Source: DAIQNV01 sp038748775 (GTDB lineage Bacteria > Planctomycetota > Phycisphaerae > Phycisphaerales > UBA1924). From it: a stretch of 64,000 bases of DNA. Under the pieces are notes generated by a model. The model was given only the letters and a program-made list of their open reading frames with translations. It made no database searches and had not been told where the DNA came from. The translations under genes and the position numbers were made by a program. Below are positions 9,501-16,524 of the stretch, in pieces. The first letter of the stretch is position 1, and the number at the start of each line of letters is the position of its first letter. Location: assembly GCA_038748775.1 (NCBI GenBank), contig JBCDIT010000001.1, forward strand, positions 496,001 through 560,000, read 5' to 3'.

Positions 9501-10144
9501 ACCGGCTCGAACCGCTGATCAACGACGGCCTCGCCGCGGCCGCGTACACGCAAACCACGGACGTGGAAGGCGAAGTCAACGGCCTGCTCACCTACGACCG
9601 ACGGATCATGAAAATCGACGCCGCGACGCTTCGCGCACTGCACGACCGCACGTACATCGCTGCCGATCGCTTCGGTGCTACCAGGATCGTTCTTCCGACA
9701 GCTCCACAAGAACGCATCGACTGGCACTACACAACGCTCGCCCCGAACGATGATTGGACGGCACCGGGATTTGATGACTCAGGTTGGAAAGTCGGACCTG
9801 CCGGCTTCGGGACTCGCTCGACGCCCGGCACAAACGTCGGCTCGGTATGGAACACCCGGGATATCTGGCTCCGAAACACCTTCTCGATCGATGAGCTGGC
9901 TGGTCGTCGGATAGGTCTCTCGATTTTCTACGACAACGCTACGGAGATCTACGTAAATGGAACTCGAGTCTTCGAGGTGGAAGGTTGGTCAACGCAGTAC
10001 GAATTCGTGCTTCTAGACGAGACCGCGACATCGGCGTTCCGACATGGCAAGAACACGATCGCGGTACATACGCGCCAAGACACCGGCGGTCAGTTTATCG
10101 ACGCCGGAATCGTGACCATCGAAGTAAAAAACGAGACGCGTTAG
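6527..10144 (+). CDS. Bifunctional sulfatase - GH2 glycoside hydrolase fusion with C-terminal jelly-roll domain
   Basis: One uninterrupted frame of 1205 residues. Residues 1-22 are a signal peptide. The sulfatase domain runs from about 24 to 470, with IADDLG (Asp32, Asp33), the formylglycine site CAPSR (Cys72) and SSDHG (Asp243, His244). A complete GH2 enzyme follows at about 490-1065: a sugar-binding sandwich (NLNGLWSYAV), an Ig-like domain, and a TIM barrel with acid/base Glu892 in IPFNEGWGQ and nucleophile Glu953 in LSEFGGYG. The last 125 residues form a further sandwich (WTAPGFDDSGW.., IYVNGTRVFE). Both catalytic sets are intact, so one polypeptide should remove sulfate and cleave a beta-linked sugar. 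The gene starts 48 bases after the upstream sulfatase and probably shares its transcript. The glycan substrate is unknown. Confidence 0.92.
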   Translation: MLSLIRLVIAALALMAGIAKATPPHIVFFIADDLGVRDSSVYDRTDVRTPNMRRLAANGMTFHRAYVASPSCAPSRAAMLTGMMPVRNGAEANHTHPRAEISTLPTYMRRLGYTVASIGKVFHGGPGQARRYGFDYEDTDRWRVENELTYADRVERFLDTREDADPVCLLVGTKSPHMPWPEADSYGTNELVPPPTHVDTPETREGRAQYYEDVTRADHELGAVYDAVTRRLGENVLFVFSSDHGPQWPFAKWTLYEEGVRVPLIVAWPGRVAPDSRTDAMVSWVDLLPTFIEAAGGISPESIDGRSFVPVLEGLSDTHRDRVFTTHTGDGRMNSYPTRAVREGDWKYIRNLHPEALFTTHFDRSQAAVNNVGIWESWVEAANTDEHARARVEAYHRRPAEELYDLSSDPLEQNNLAGQSAHSDRLLQMRGVVGAHMRANGDTGLVSTALRPLAEVGLRPAIDGWTPAPVALRTPWADDVDPAAPLNDYPRPTMRRNAWTNLNGLWSYAVTPIDSGAPTAWEGQILVPFAIESSLSGVGRVLKADEALWYRRTFDTPDRDLESRVLLHFGAVDWFASVYVNGELIGTHRGGFDGFGFDITDALVEGDTQTVTVRVEDPSDTGTQPVGKQTDNPRGIWYTQVSGIWQTVWLETVPRAHIADVSVTTEIEPRSLTVAVRASSPAERMLRARLTVADSSQSVTRRIDRPLTIRLNAGTFEELWTPDTPRLYDYSVELLDGPRVVDRVDGYFGLRTIEVGPDSDGVDRLLLNGEPVFQMGLLDQGWWPDGLYTAPTDEALAFDIEATKEMGFNFARKHVKVEPERWYYHADRLGLIVWQDMPTFSGSWRGARISRGDPEDPELPAGAVAQFRTELRAMVEGLANHPSIIAWIPFNEGWGQHDVNNTLKWVETLDPTRLVGGPSGWEDRGYGDLYDMHKYPGPSMFPVTPGRASVLSEFGGYGLPLDGHLWRTGNNWGYRTVRTKDEFLDAYEGLIDRLEPLINDGLAAAAYTQTTDVEGEVNGLLTYDRRIMKIDAATLRALHDRTYIAADRFGATRIVLPTAPQERIDWHYTTLAPNDDWTAPGFDDSGWKVGPAGFGTRSTPGTNVGSVWNTRDIWLRNTFSIDELAGRRIGLSIFYDNATEIYVNGTRVFEVEGWSTQYEFVLLDETATSAFRHGKNTIAVHTRQDTGGQFIDAGIVTIEVKNETR

Positions 10145-10383
10145 ACACGATCAAAAGATACATGACATTTCTTCAGTTCGAGAATGAGCGGGCCGCAGTC
10201 GCACTATGCGGCGACTGAAGACCTCGCCTGCGTTCCCGACGCTCGGCAATGCCCTGGTACCGATCCGGAAGTACCGTTCGTTGCCAGACCCCTGCGGCCC
10301 AATCTGACACTCTGTTTCAGGACACGGTTGCCCATCAATTCTCAAGCCTCTTAGCCACACCTAGATCCGAGCACCCATCGCAG

Positions 10384-10629
10384 CTATCCGCTCGTCTTCA
10401 ACGTGTCCAGATACACCCGGAAGGCTCGCGCCGCCGCCGAGCGCTCACCGTGTATCCACGCGTTCATTCGGCTCCGAGCCTTCCCGTCACGCGTCAGGGG
10501 TCCCGTGGACCGCTCCCACGGTTTCGTCCGTGCGTTCGCGGCGCGAAGTGCCGTGAGACCGGCCTCGCTCAGGCGGTAGGGCCGTTGGCTTTTCGGCTGA
10601 GTATCCCTGTTCGTTTGTTCGGTTTTCAC
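10384..10629 (-). CDS. Small planctomycete-type protein (GPxTxxGKxRxxMNAxxHG family)
   Basis: The 81-residue basic protein contains RPYRLSEAGLTALRAA and GPLTRDGKARSRMNAWIHGE. This signature recurs in planctomycete genomes in proteins of unknown function, often in multiple copies and often near mobile regions (family recollection, not searched). A GTG start at 10629 is supported by GGAGGT about 9 bases upstream. Its first 48 codons overlap the end of the upstream gene in another frame. No catalytic motif is visible; a nucleic-acid-binding role is possible from the charge only. Confidence 0.55.
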   Translation of the reverse strand: MKTEQTNRDTQPKSQRPYRLSEAGLTALRAANARTKPWERSTGPLTRDGKARSRMNAWIHGERSAAARAFRVYLDTLKTSG

Positions 10630-11080
10630 GCTCTGTACCTCCGCTCATCACTACCTGATTGTGGGCAATGTTCGCCTGAGAGATCGATGCCTTCGGCGGC
10701 CTCCGATACTCCGCCATCGCCAACATCAGTCGTCGGAACGTGTTGCTGGCCTTGTCCGCATACTCGTTGAGAACGCGTGAGCGATCCACGTGCGTCTCAG
10801 TCGATGCGAGATGGCTCAGGTTAAGAACACGCACATGCGCGAGTAACGCCTGAACGACGAGCATCTCTTCCATCGGGTCTCGCGGCTCCATCCGCTTGAG
10901 CAAGTCGTCGACGTACCTGTGGGCGCACCCGGACGGATCATCACCGAAGAGCTTGTCGAGGTACGGCATCAAAGCATGGGCATACACAGATCCTCCCATG
11001 CCCACACCATGGAGAATGTGCCGATGCTCAGCCGTTTCCCCAGCCGGGGCGTCAAGCCCCGCCTCATGTCGCTTCGCCAT
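10487..11080 (-). CDS. Planctomycete-type protein of unknown function, partner of the downstream small gene
   Basis: The 197-residue protein starts at an ATG with a strong AGGGAGGT site, in preference to a start 90 bases further up. It is predicted to be mostly helical: DPMEEMLVVQALLAHVRV, then VLNEYADKASNTFRRLMLAM, then AEYRRPP and QANIAHNQVV. The pattern resembles planctomycete proteins that are usually followed by a GPxTxxGKxR protein, as here; I do not know their function. The last 48 residues (polar, Glu/Arg/Thr-rich) overlap the next gene in another frame and look unconserved, so the tail may be a read-through after a frameshift. The adjacent tRNA fragment and recombinase-like remnant suggest it lies in a former mobile element. 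Confidence 0.6.
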   Translation of the reverse strand: MAKRHEAGLDAPAGETAEHRHILHGVGMGGSVYAHALMPYLDKLFGDDPSGCAHRYVDDLLKRMEPRDPMEEMLVVQALLAHVRVLNLSHLASTETHVDRSRVLNEYADKASNTFRRLMLAMAEYRRPPKASISQANIAHNQVVMSGGTERENRTNEQGYSAEKPTALPPERGRSHGTSRRERTDETVGAVHGTPDA

Positions 11081-11081
11081 C

Positions 11082-11312
11082 TCAGACCTCCCTTTCTGAG
11101 TGTTCAACCATCGCCGCAATCGCGGCACGGATCGCCTCCGGCAGGTCGCTCCACGCTCGAACCACCGCATTCAGGCGAAGGTCTTCAGCCTCGCCGCTTC
11201 GCGTTGCTGAGCTGGTTGCTGGGCTGGTTGCTGGGCTGGTTGCTGGGCTGGTTGCTGGGCCCGTCTTCGACTGATCCGTAAGCACTTGCCGTGACAGATC
11301 GTTACGTACCAT
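11082..11312 (-). pseudogene. Recombinase/integrase-like C-terminal remnant joined to a tRNA-Leu 5' half
   Basis: The open frame here runs without a stop out of the tRNA-Leu fragment. Its last part (LNAVVRAWSDLPEAIRAAIA) resembles the C-terminal tail of planctomycete site-specific recombinases, which commonly end in a 'AWPTLPexIRAaIlAmV' helix; this is family recollection. No catalytic recombinase domain is present upstream, so it is a remnant. A Pro-Ala-Thr-Ser repeat encoded by a 12-bp tandem repeat lies between the tRNA part and the tail. The stop lies directly next to the ATG of the downstream gene at 11080. Confidence 0.4.
11211..11258. repeat. Tandem repeat, 12-bp unit GCTGGTTGCTGG x 4
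   Basis: Four exact head-to-tail copies are followed by a partial unit. On the minus strand the unit encodes Pro-Ala-Thr-Ser within the recombinase-like remnant. Such a repeat can change length by slippage, and 12 bp keeps the frame. Confidence 0.9.
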
Positions 11313-11360
11313 TGAAGCGGATTTTAAGTCCGCCGCGTCTGCCAATTCCGCCACGGGCCC
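11313..11360 (-). tRNA. tRNA-Leu (anticodon UAA), 5' half only / degenerate
   Basis: Read on the minus strand from 11360 there is a tRNA-Leu-like acceptor strand (GGGCCCG, then TG), a D-arm (GCGGAATTGGCAGACGC) and a perfect anticodon arm GCGGA-CTTAAAA-TCCGC with anticodon UAA. After that the similarity stops: no leucine variable arm and no T-arm with a TTCGANN loop follow. A CGGGCCC that could pair with the acceptor occurs about 53 bases beyond the anticodon arm, but the intervening sequence does not form a T-arm. I therefore read this as a truncated gene left by recombination, not a working tRNA. Confidence 0.5.
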
Positions 11361-11445
11361 TCGGCCCTCACACTACACGCGCCGCCGACATGGCGACTGC
11401 GATATACCGGGTCGTGCCGATCCAAGACCTCAGGGGCGAGCGACG

Positions 11446-14199
11446 ATGACCAACAGCCCAGGCGAATGGACTATCGCCTCGCTTCGCGATGGGGCCGTCC
11501 GAGCGCTGGAGTCCTTGGGCACCGGGATCATCGTGCATCCGGAAAACGGGCAACTCCGTGCGATGCTTGAGTCGGGCGAACTCACAGCCCAGCGATACTC
11601 CAGCCAACTGCTCCGGATCGTCTACCGACTGCTCTTTCTCTTCGCGGCCGAAGACCGAAAGCTCTTGCGCGCGCCCGACACCGATCACACCTCCATTGAC
11701 CGATACGAGTTCGTTTCGGTGCGACGCCTCCGCGACTTAGCCACCCGGGATCATGTCAACGAAAGCGATGACCTCTGGATAACGCTGAACCAGGTCTTTA
11801 AGGGCCTCGCGAGTGGCTGCCCGGACCTCGGGCTCCCGGGCAAAGGTCCGTTCCTTTTAATGACCGAATCGAGGCCCACACTCATCGGTCCGTCGGAGGT
11901 GGGCGAAACCACGCCGGTCGCGTTGAGCAACGGGGCGCTTCTGAAGGCGGTTCGTGCCTTGGCGTTCATCGAGAAACCGGGCACGCTTGTCCCTCGCGAC
12001 TTTCGCAGCGTATGCCCCGAAGACTTCGGCTCTGTCTACGAGGGACTCCTTGAGTTCGTCCCCCATATCGAGCCTGGGACGCGGACCCTTTCGTATCGAT
12101 CCGCTTGCGAAAACGAGCGCAAGACCTCCGGGTCCTACTACACGCCGGTCTCACTCATCGAGTACGTGCTCGATTCAGCGCTCGATCCCGTTGTCGACTG
12201 CCGGCTCGCGGAAGCCTCATCAGACGCCGAGGCAAACGGACATCCGGTTCGCGAGTCCCAAGAAGCCGCGTTGCTCAGCATCACCGTCTGTGACCCTTCG
12301 GTCGGGTGCGGGCATTTCCTCCTCGCCGCGGCCCGGCGCCTTGCCCGCCGACTCGCCAGCATCAGGGCCGATGGCGAGCCGACGGAAGATCAACGCCGGC
12401 ACTCGCTCCGCGACGTCATCGGCCAATGCCTCTTCGGCGTCGACATCAACCCCATGGCCTCCGAGTTGTGCAAAGCGTCGCTCTGGTTCGAAGCGTCGGA
12501 CCCGGAGTGTCCGCTCTCGGTCCTCGACGACCATGTCAAGGTCGGAAACGCGCTGCTAGGGGCAACCCCGGCGCTCATGAAAGACGGGATACCGGACGAG
12601 ACGTTCAAATCACTCGCTGGTGATGACAACGCTCTGAGAGCGCGGTTCAAGAAACGAAACCGACTCGAACGCCGTGCGTCTCGATCGCGTTTCGCCGGAG
12701 AGACTGACGACGCCGCCAGCGAGATCTCGGCTCCCGAACACGCCCGCGTCGCCGCGAACGCCTGGTGCGCCGCGTTCGTCTGGCCGATGAATGACGCTGG
12801 CGACCCGAGTACCGAACCACGCGGCGAAGTCGAGCGGGACGCGATCACCGAATCCGTCTTCCGAGCACTCGAGGATGATCACGGCTCAATCGACCCTTGG
12901 CTGACGTCGGAGATCAAACGCCTGACACGCGAGTACCAGTTCTTTCACTGGCACCTTGAGTTCCCGAAGATCTTCAGCGATCAGGCGCAGGGATTCGACG
13001 TTGTCCTCGGGAACCCGCCGTTCCTGAACCAACTCGAGTCGGCGACCGTCGCCCAGCGGGGTCCGGCGGCGATGCTCCAGGTTATCACCGGCGGCGCCGT
13101 TCGCGGATATACAGATCTTTCGGCGACGTTTCTCCTCCGATCGATCCAACTCTGTCGGCCGGGTGGCCGAGTCGCGCTCGTGCAGCCGCAGTCGTTGCTC
13201 GCCGCCAAAGACGCCGGCTCGGTCCGGTCCGCCGTCCTCGAAGACGCGTCGCTCGCATCGCTCTGGATCTCGAATGAGCACGTCTTCGACGATGCCAACG
13301 TATTCACCTGCGCCCCCACACTGCATCGCGGCGGCCGTCGGTCACGCCGCGTTGAACGATCGAGCACACGCGCGTTCACACGTCTGCCGCCGCTCGAAGT
13401 CGACAGCGACCTGCTCCGATCGGAAGAAACCTGGGCGCACGTCGCCGCCGCGGCGCTCGGGATCCCAGAGTTTGAGTTCGAGTCGAACGGGACGATCGGC
13501 GATGTCGCGACAGCGACCGCTGACTTCCGTGATCAGTACTACGGACTCGACGGGTTCCTTGTTGAGGGTGCCGACGTCTCCGAAGACGATGCCGACACCC
13601 TTTACCCTCCGCTCGCGACGACCGGCCTTATCGACCTCGCCGCCTGCAACTGGGGCCGACGCCCAACGAGGGTGCTCAAGCGAACATGGTCGGCGCCGCG
13701 CATCGATCTCGAGCGCATGCAACGCGAAGGCACCCTCGCGCAGTGGATCGCCAGCAGGCGTGTCCCGAAGGTCATCCTCGCCACGCAGACCAAGATCCTC
13801 GAGGTGTACGTCGATGAGTCCGGCCGATACGTACCCTCTCTCCCTCTCATCACGGTCGTCCCCATTCGCGATGACCTGTGGCGTGTCGCCGCGGCTCTGG
13901 CGTCGCCGGTCTGCGCGGCGCTCGCGATGCAGCGCTACTCCGGCGCCGCACTCTCGGCGCAGGCCATCAAGTTGAGCGCCACGCAGGCGCTCCGCCTTCC
14001 GATTCCTGCGAACACTTCGCGGTGGACGAAGGCCACCGAGTTCCTTCGCGCTGCACAGGGAAGCGATGCCGGGCGACGCTCGATGGCCCTTCGCGAGTTC
14101 GGAAAAGCCAGCATCGCCGCGTTCGCGGTGCCCGACGGCCAGGCCGCCCCCCTGATGGATTGGTGGGCGAGACGGCTCAACGAAAGCAAAATCTACTAA
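11446..14199 (+). CDS. Solitary Eco57I/type IIG-like N6-adenine DNA methyltransferase
   Basis: The 917-residue protein has an N-terminal helical domain (LLRIVYRLLFLFAAEDRKLL) and GSYYTP near residue 230, the usual entry to this methylase fold. SAM-binding motif I is DPSVGCGHF (283-291) and catalytic motif IV is NPPF (523-526), which marks N6-adenine methylation. The C-terminal third looks like a target recognition domain (PKVILATQTKILE, then GAALSAQAIKLSATQALRLPIP). No PD-ExK nuclease motif is evident and no restriction, helicase or BREX/DISARM gene is adjacent. It could be an orphan methylase, the methylase of a system elsewhere, or a remnant. Its position between a tRNA scar and rpsP suggests horizontal acquisition. 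Confidence 0.85.
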   Translation: MTNSPGEWTIASLRDGAVRALESLGTGIIVHPENGQLRAMLESGELTAQRYSSQLLRIVYRLLFLFAAEDRKLLRAPDTDHTSIDRYEFVSVRRLRDLATRDHVNESDDLWITLNQVFKGLASGCPDLGLPGKGPFLLMTESRPTLIGPSEVGETTPVALSNGALLKAVRALAFIEKPGTLVPRDFRSVCPEDFGSVYEGLLEFVPHIEPGTRTLSYRSACENERKTSGSYYTPVSLIEYVLDSALDPVVDCRLAEASSDAEANGHPVRESQEAALLSITVCDPSVGCGHFLLAAARRLARRLASIRADGEPTEDQRRHSLRDVIGQCLFGVDINPMASELCKASLWFEASDPECPLSVLDDHVKVGNALLGATPALMKDGIPDETFKSLAGDDNALRARFKKRNRLERRASRSRFAGETDDAASEISAPEHARVAANAWCAAFVWPMNDAGDPSTEPRGEVERDAITESVFRALEDDHGSIDPWLTSEIKRLTREYQFFHWHLEFPKIFSDQAQGFDVVLGNPPFLNQLESATVAQRGPAAMLQVITGGAVRGYTDLSATFLLRSIQLCRPGGRVALVQPQSLLAAKDAGSVRSAVLEDASLASLWISNEHVFDDANVFTCAPTLHRGGRRSRRVERSSTRAFTRLPPLEVDSDLLRSEETWAHVAAAALGIPEFEFESNGTIGDVATATADFRDQYYGLDGFLVEGADVSEDDADTLYPPLATTGLIDLAACNWGRRPTRVLKRTWSAPRIDLERMQREGTLAQWIASRRVPKVILATQTKILEVYVDESGRYVPSLPLITVVPIRDDLWRVAAALASPVCAALAMQRYSGAALSAQAIKLSATQALRLPIPANTSRWTKATEFLRAAQGSDAGRRSMALREFGKASIAAFAVPDGQAAPLMDWWARRLNESKIY

Positions 14200-14355
14200 A
14201 ACCCAAACACCGCAACGCTTCGAGCCCAAATCCCGCCGCATCGCCTTGAAACATGCTCCGAACCAGCCAACAGTTAAGGCCCGGCACCGCGAGTGTTTCG
14301 CGTTGCCCTTTCGTGAATAAACGGTGTCACGAACCCCAGCCCTCAGGAGTCTCGA

Positions 14356-14946
14356 GTGGTCCGCATCCGCCTCCAGCGTCTCGGTCGTACCCACCGCCCG
14401 TTCTACCGCATCAACGCGATCGATCAGCGGACCCGCCGCAACGGCCGCGTCATCGAGAACCTCGGCTGGTTCGACCCGATGAGCAAGGGCCAACAGGTCG
14501 AGCTCAAGATCGACCGCATCAAGGAGTGGCTGGGCAAGGGTGCCCAACCCAGCGACACCATGATGGACATCCTCGCGAGGGCCGAGGTCCTCGACGAGAA
14601 GGCGATGAAGGTTTGGGAAGCCAGGCGCGACATCGAGCGCAAGCGCGGAGCCTGCAAGGCCGCGCTGAAGACGTGCGAGGCCGCGGTCGAAGAACTCGGA
14701 AAGCTCGCCGAGGACGCCGACGGTGACCTGACCGCTTTCGTCAACGCGGCGAAGCGGGCGACGAACGACGCCAAGCGCTTCGTTGCCCCCGCGATCGTCG
14801 AGCGTGCCGAAGCCGCCGCCGAGGCCGCGACGAAGGCGATCGAGGACGCGAAGGCCGCCGAGGCCAATGCCAAGAAAGCAGAGCCTGCCGAAGAGGAAAC
14901 CTCCTCGGACGGCGAGGGCGATGCTAACGAAGAAGCCAGCGCATAA
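14356..14946 (+). CDS. rpsP: 30S ribosomal protein S16 with long acidic C-terminal extension
   Basis: The first 80 residues are classical bS16 (MVRIRLQRLGRTHRPFYRI.., RNGRVIENLGWFDP.., RIKEWLGKGAQPSDT). It is a small-subunit protein needed for assembly. The start is GTG at 14356. Total length is 196 residues against about 80-90 usually. The extra part is helical with Ala/Glu/Lys and ends in a very acidic tail (EEETSSDGEGDANEEASA). The usual rimM-trmD-rplS partners are not next to it; rplS-trmD lie about 34 kb away. A hairpin 28 bases after the stop probably ends the transcript. Confidence 0.95.
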   Translation: MVRIRLQRLGRTHRPFYRINAIDQRTRRNGRVIENLGWFDPMSKGQQVELKIDRIKEWLGKGAQPSDTMMDILARAEVLDEKAMKVWEARRDIERKRGACKAALKTCEAAVEELGKLAEDADGDLTAFVNAAKRATNDAKRFVAPAIVERAEAAAEAATKAIEDAKAAEANAKKAEPAEEETSSDGEGDANEEASA

Positions 14947-14952
14947 CATCCG

Positions 14953-16437
14953 CTACAACTCGAAGTACTCTCTCACAAAGGCCGGCACGTCGCCGGCCTT
15001 TGTCATCTCTACAACCTTCAGCAATCGCATCAGATCACGCTTCCGCTTCTCGTCGATCTCGTCCGCATCGATCTCCGAGTCGTCGAGCGTGCGTAGGTAC
15101 CGATACGCCCCGCGGCCGTCCTCGCCCCCGCCGAGCCCCACGAACTCGATTGCCCCAAGCTTCTCAAGCGTGATCAACGCGTACTCAAGCATCCCCCCAC
15201 CTCGACCGTGGGCGTGCCCCTTGCCGACGACGTCGAGCCGGAGGTCATCGGCCTCGAAGTTCCCGTGCCCATCACCGCCTCCGGAGTACCGCCCCTCGAT
15301 AATCGACATGCACTGCATGAGCAAGTCAGCGCCGGGGTTGGCCCATTGCGAAAACTCCTGCTGGATCGCCAGATCCGCCTGCGAGTAAAGAAGCTCGCAC
15401 CGGCTCGGGGCCCCGTCGCGACCCGCCCGCCCCACTTCCTGGAAGTACGCCTCTACGCTCCCCGGGACCTGCGCGTGCACGATGAACCGGATGTTGGCCT
15501 TGTCCACGCCCATACCGAACGCATTGGTGGCGAGCAGGACGAGCGGGCGATCGGGCGTTGCTTCCGTGAACCGGCGGTACACCCGCTTTTTCTCTTTCGG
15601 GTCGAGTTTCCCGTGATAGACCCCCAGGTCATACCCGTCCTTCGCCAGTTCCGACCGCACCATCGGCTCGAAACGCTCGAGGTCCTTGATCAACGCGAAG
15701 TACACGATGCCGGTCCCGGGGTGAGCCCTTGCCACCCTTGCGATCGCGTCGACCTTCTCCATGTCGTCCCAGACCTCGGTCACTGAGAGATCGAGGTTTG
15801 GCCGATCAATCGCCCCGGCAAACAGAGGCATCGATTCGTCGTCCGCCCCGAGCACCAGCCGGATGTCTTCGCGAACGGCCCGAGTCGCCGTCGCCGTGAG
15901 CGCCACGGTTCGAGGTGATCCCAGTTCCCGGCGGAACTCGCCCACACGCTGATATGCTGGTCGGAGGTCGTGCCCCCACGAGCTGATGCAGTGGGCCTCA
16001 TCGACCGCGAGCAAGTTGATCCCGCCGGGCACGTTGTCGATCGCCTCCCGAAAATCGGCCTTGAGCATCCGCTCGGGTGTCGCGTAAAAGAGCTCGTACT
16101 GCCCCGCCGCGAGCTTGGCATACCGCTCGAGCCGCTTGGGCTTTGAAACGGTTGAGTTCACGTGTGTCGCCGCCACGCCCTTGGCCCGAAGCGCCGACAC
16201 TTGGTCCTCCATCAACGCGATGAGTGGGCTAAACACAAGCGTTGTCCCGCCGCGTCCCTCCCGCTCGACGAGCGCCGGGAGTTGATAGCACAGGCTCTTC
16301 CCGCTCCCGGTGGGTAGAACGACCAGAGCATCCCCGCCAGTATCGCCCAGCAGTCGATCGACCACGTCGCCCTGCACCGGCCTCAGGCTGTCAAACCCGA
16401 AGCGATCGCGGAGCACCGTTCGGACATTTTCGTTCAT
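14953..16437 (-). CDS. RecQ-family ATP-dependent DNA helicase (short form)
   Basis: The 494-residue protein carries the full RecQ helicase core: Walker A PTGSGKS (42-48), DEAH box (146-149) in AVDEAHCISSWGHDLRPAY, motif III LTATAT and motif VI QEVGRAGRDG. It should unwind DNA 3'-5' in repair or recombination. The part after the core (about 130 residues) does not show a clear zinc-binding RQC cysteine set or an HRDC domain, so it is shorter than E. coli RecQ (about 610). The start has GAGGA upstream and the gene diverges from the SseB-like gene. Its last codons overlap the rpsP terminator hairpin. Confidence 0.93.
   Translation of the reverse strand: MNENVRTVLRDRFGFDSLRPVQGDVVDRLLGDTGGDALVVLPTGSGKSLCYQLPALVEREGRGGTTLVFSPLIALMEDQVSALRAKGVAATHVNSTVSKPKRLERYAKLAAGQYELFYATPERMLKADFREAIDNVPGGINLLAVDEAHCISSWGHDLRPAYQRVGEFRRELGSPRTVALTATATRAVREDIRLVLGADDESMPLFAGAIDRPNLDLSVTEVWDDMEKVDAIARVARAHPGTGIVYFALIKDLERFEPMVRSELAKDGYDLGVYHGKLDPKEKKRVYRRFTEATPDRPLVLLATNAFGMGVDKANIRFIVHAQVPGSVEAYFQEVGRAGRDGAPSRCELLYSQADLAIQQEFSQWANPGADLLMQCMSIIEGRYSGGGDGHGNFEADDLRLDVVGKGHAHGRGGGMLEYALITLEKLGAIEFVGLGGGEDGRGAYRYLRTLDDSEIDADEIDEKRKRDLMRLLKVVEMTKAGDVPAFVREYFEL
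14975..15003 (+). terminator. Perfect 12-bp hairpin between rpsP and convergent recQ
   Basis: The arms ACAAAGGCCGGC (14975-14986) and GCCGGCCTTTGT (14992-15003) are exact complements around a 5-base loop. It lies 28 bases after the rpsP stop and inside the last codons of the convergent helicase gene. There is no long T-run beyond the stem, so it may act as an imperfect intrinsic terminator or 3'-end stabiliser. Confidence 0.6.
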
Positions 16438-16524
16438 GCGTCATCCTCGGCTCGGGTAGTCTGCCGGTTTGGGGGGACGGATGATTGACCCGCTCCCGGC
16501 GCCGGTCTCTCGAAAGGCGACACG

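Noticed and set aside
8564..9727. 387-codon minus-strand frame
   Set aside because: Shadow of the GH2 domain, whose catalytic residues are intact on the + strand.
10151..10360. 69-codon minus-strand frame between the GH2 fusion and the small planctomycete gene
   Set aside because: No ribosome binding site, no recognisable motif; the 239-base gap shows nothing I can support.
11082..11354. 90-codon protein starting MAELADAADLKSAS
   Set aside because: The first residues are a translation of the tRNA-Leu fragment, a well-known artefact, so it is not listed as a normal gene.
11257..11360. Complete tRNA-Leu using the CGGGCCC at 11257-11263 as the 3' acceptor strand
   Set aside because: GGGCCC is a palindrome, so pairing is easy by chance, and no T-arm or leucine variable arm lies between.
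13342..14949. 535-codon minus-strand frame
   Set aside because: It spans opposite the methyltransferase and rpsP, both well supported by conserved motifs.
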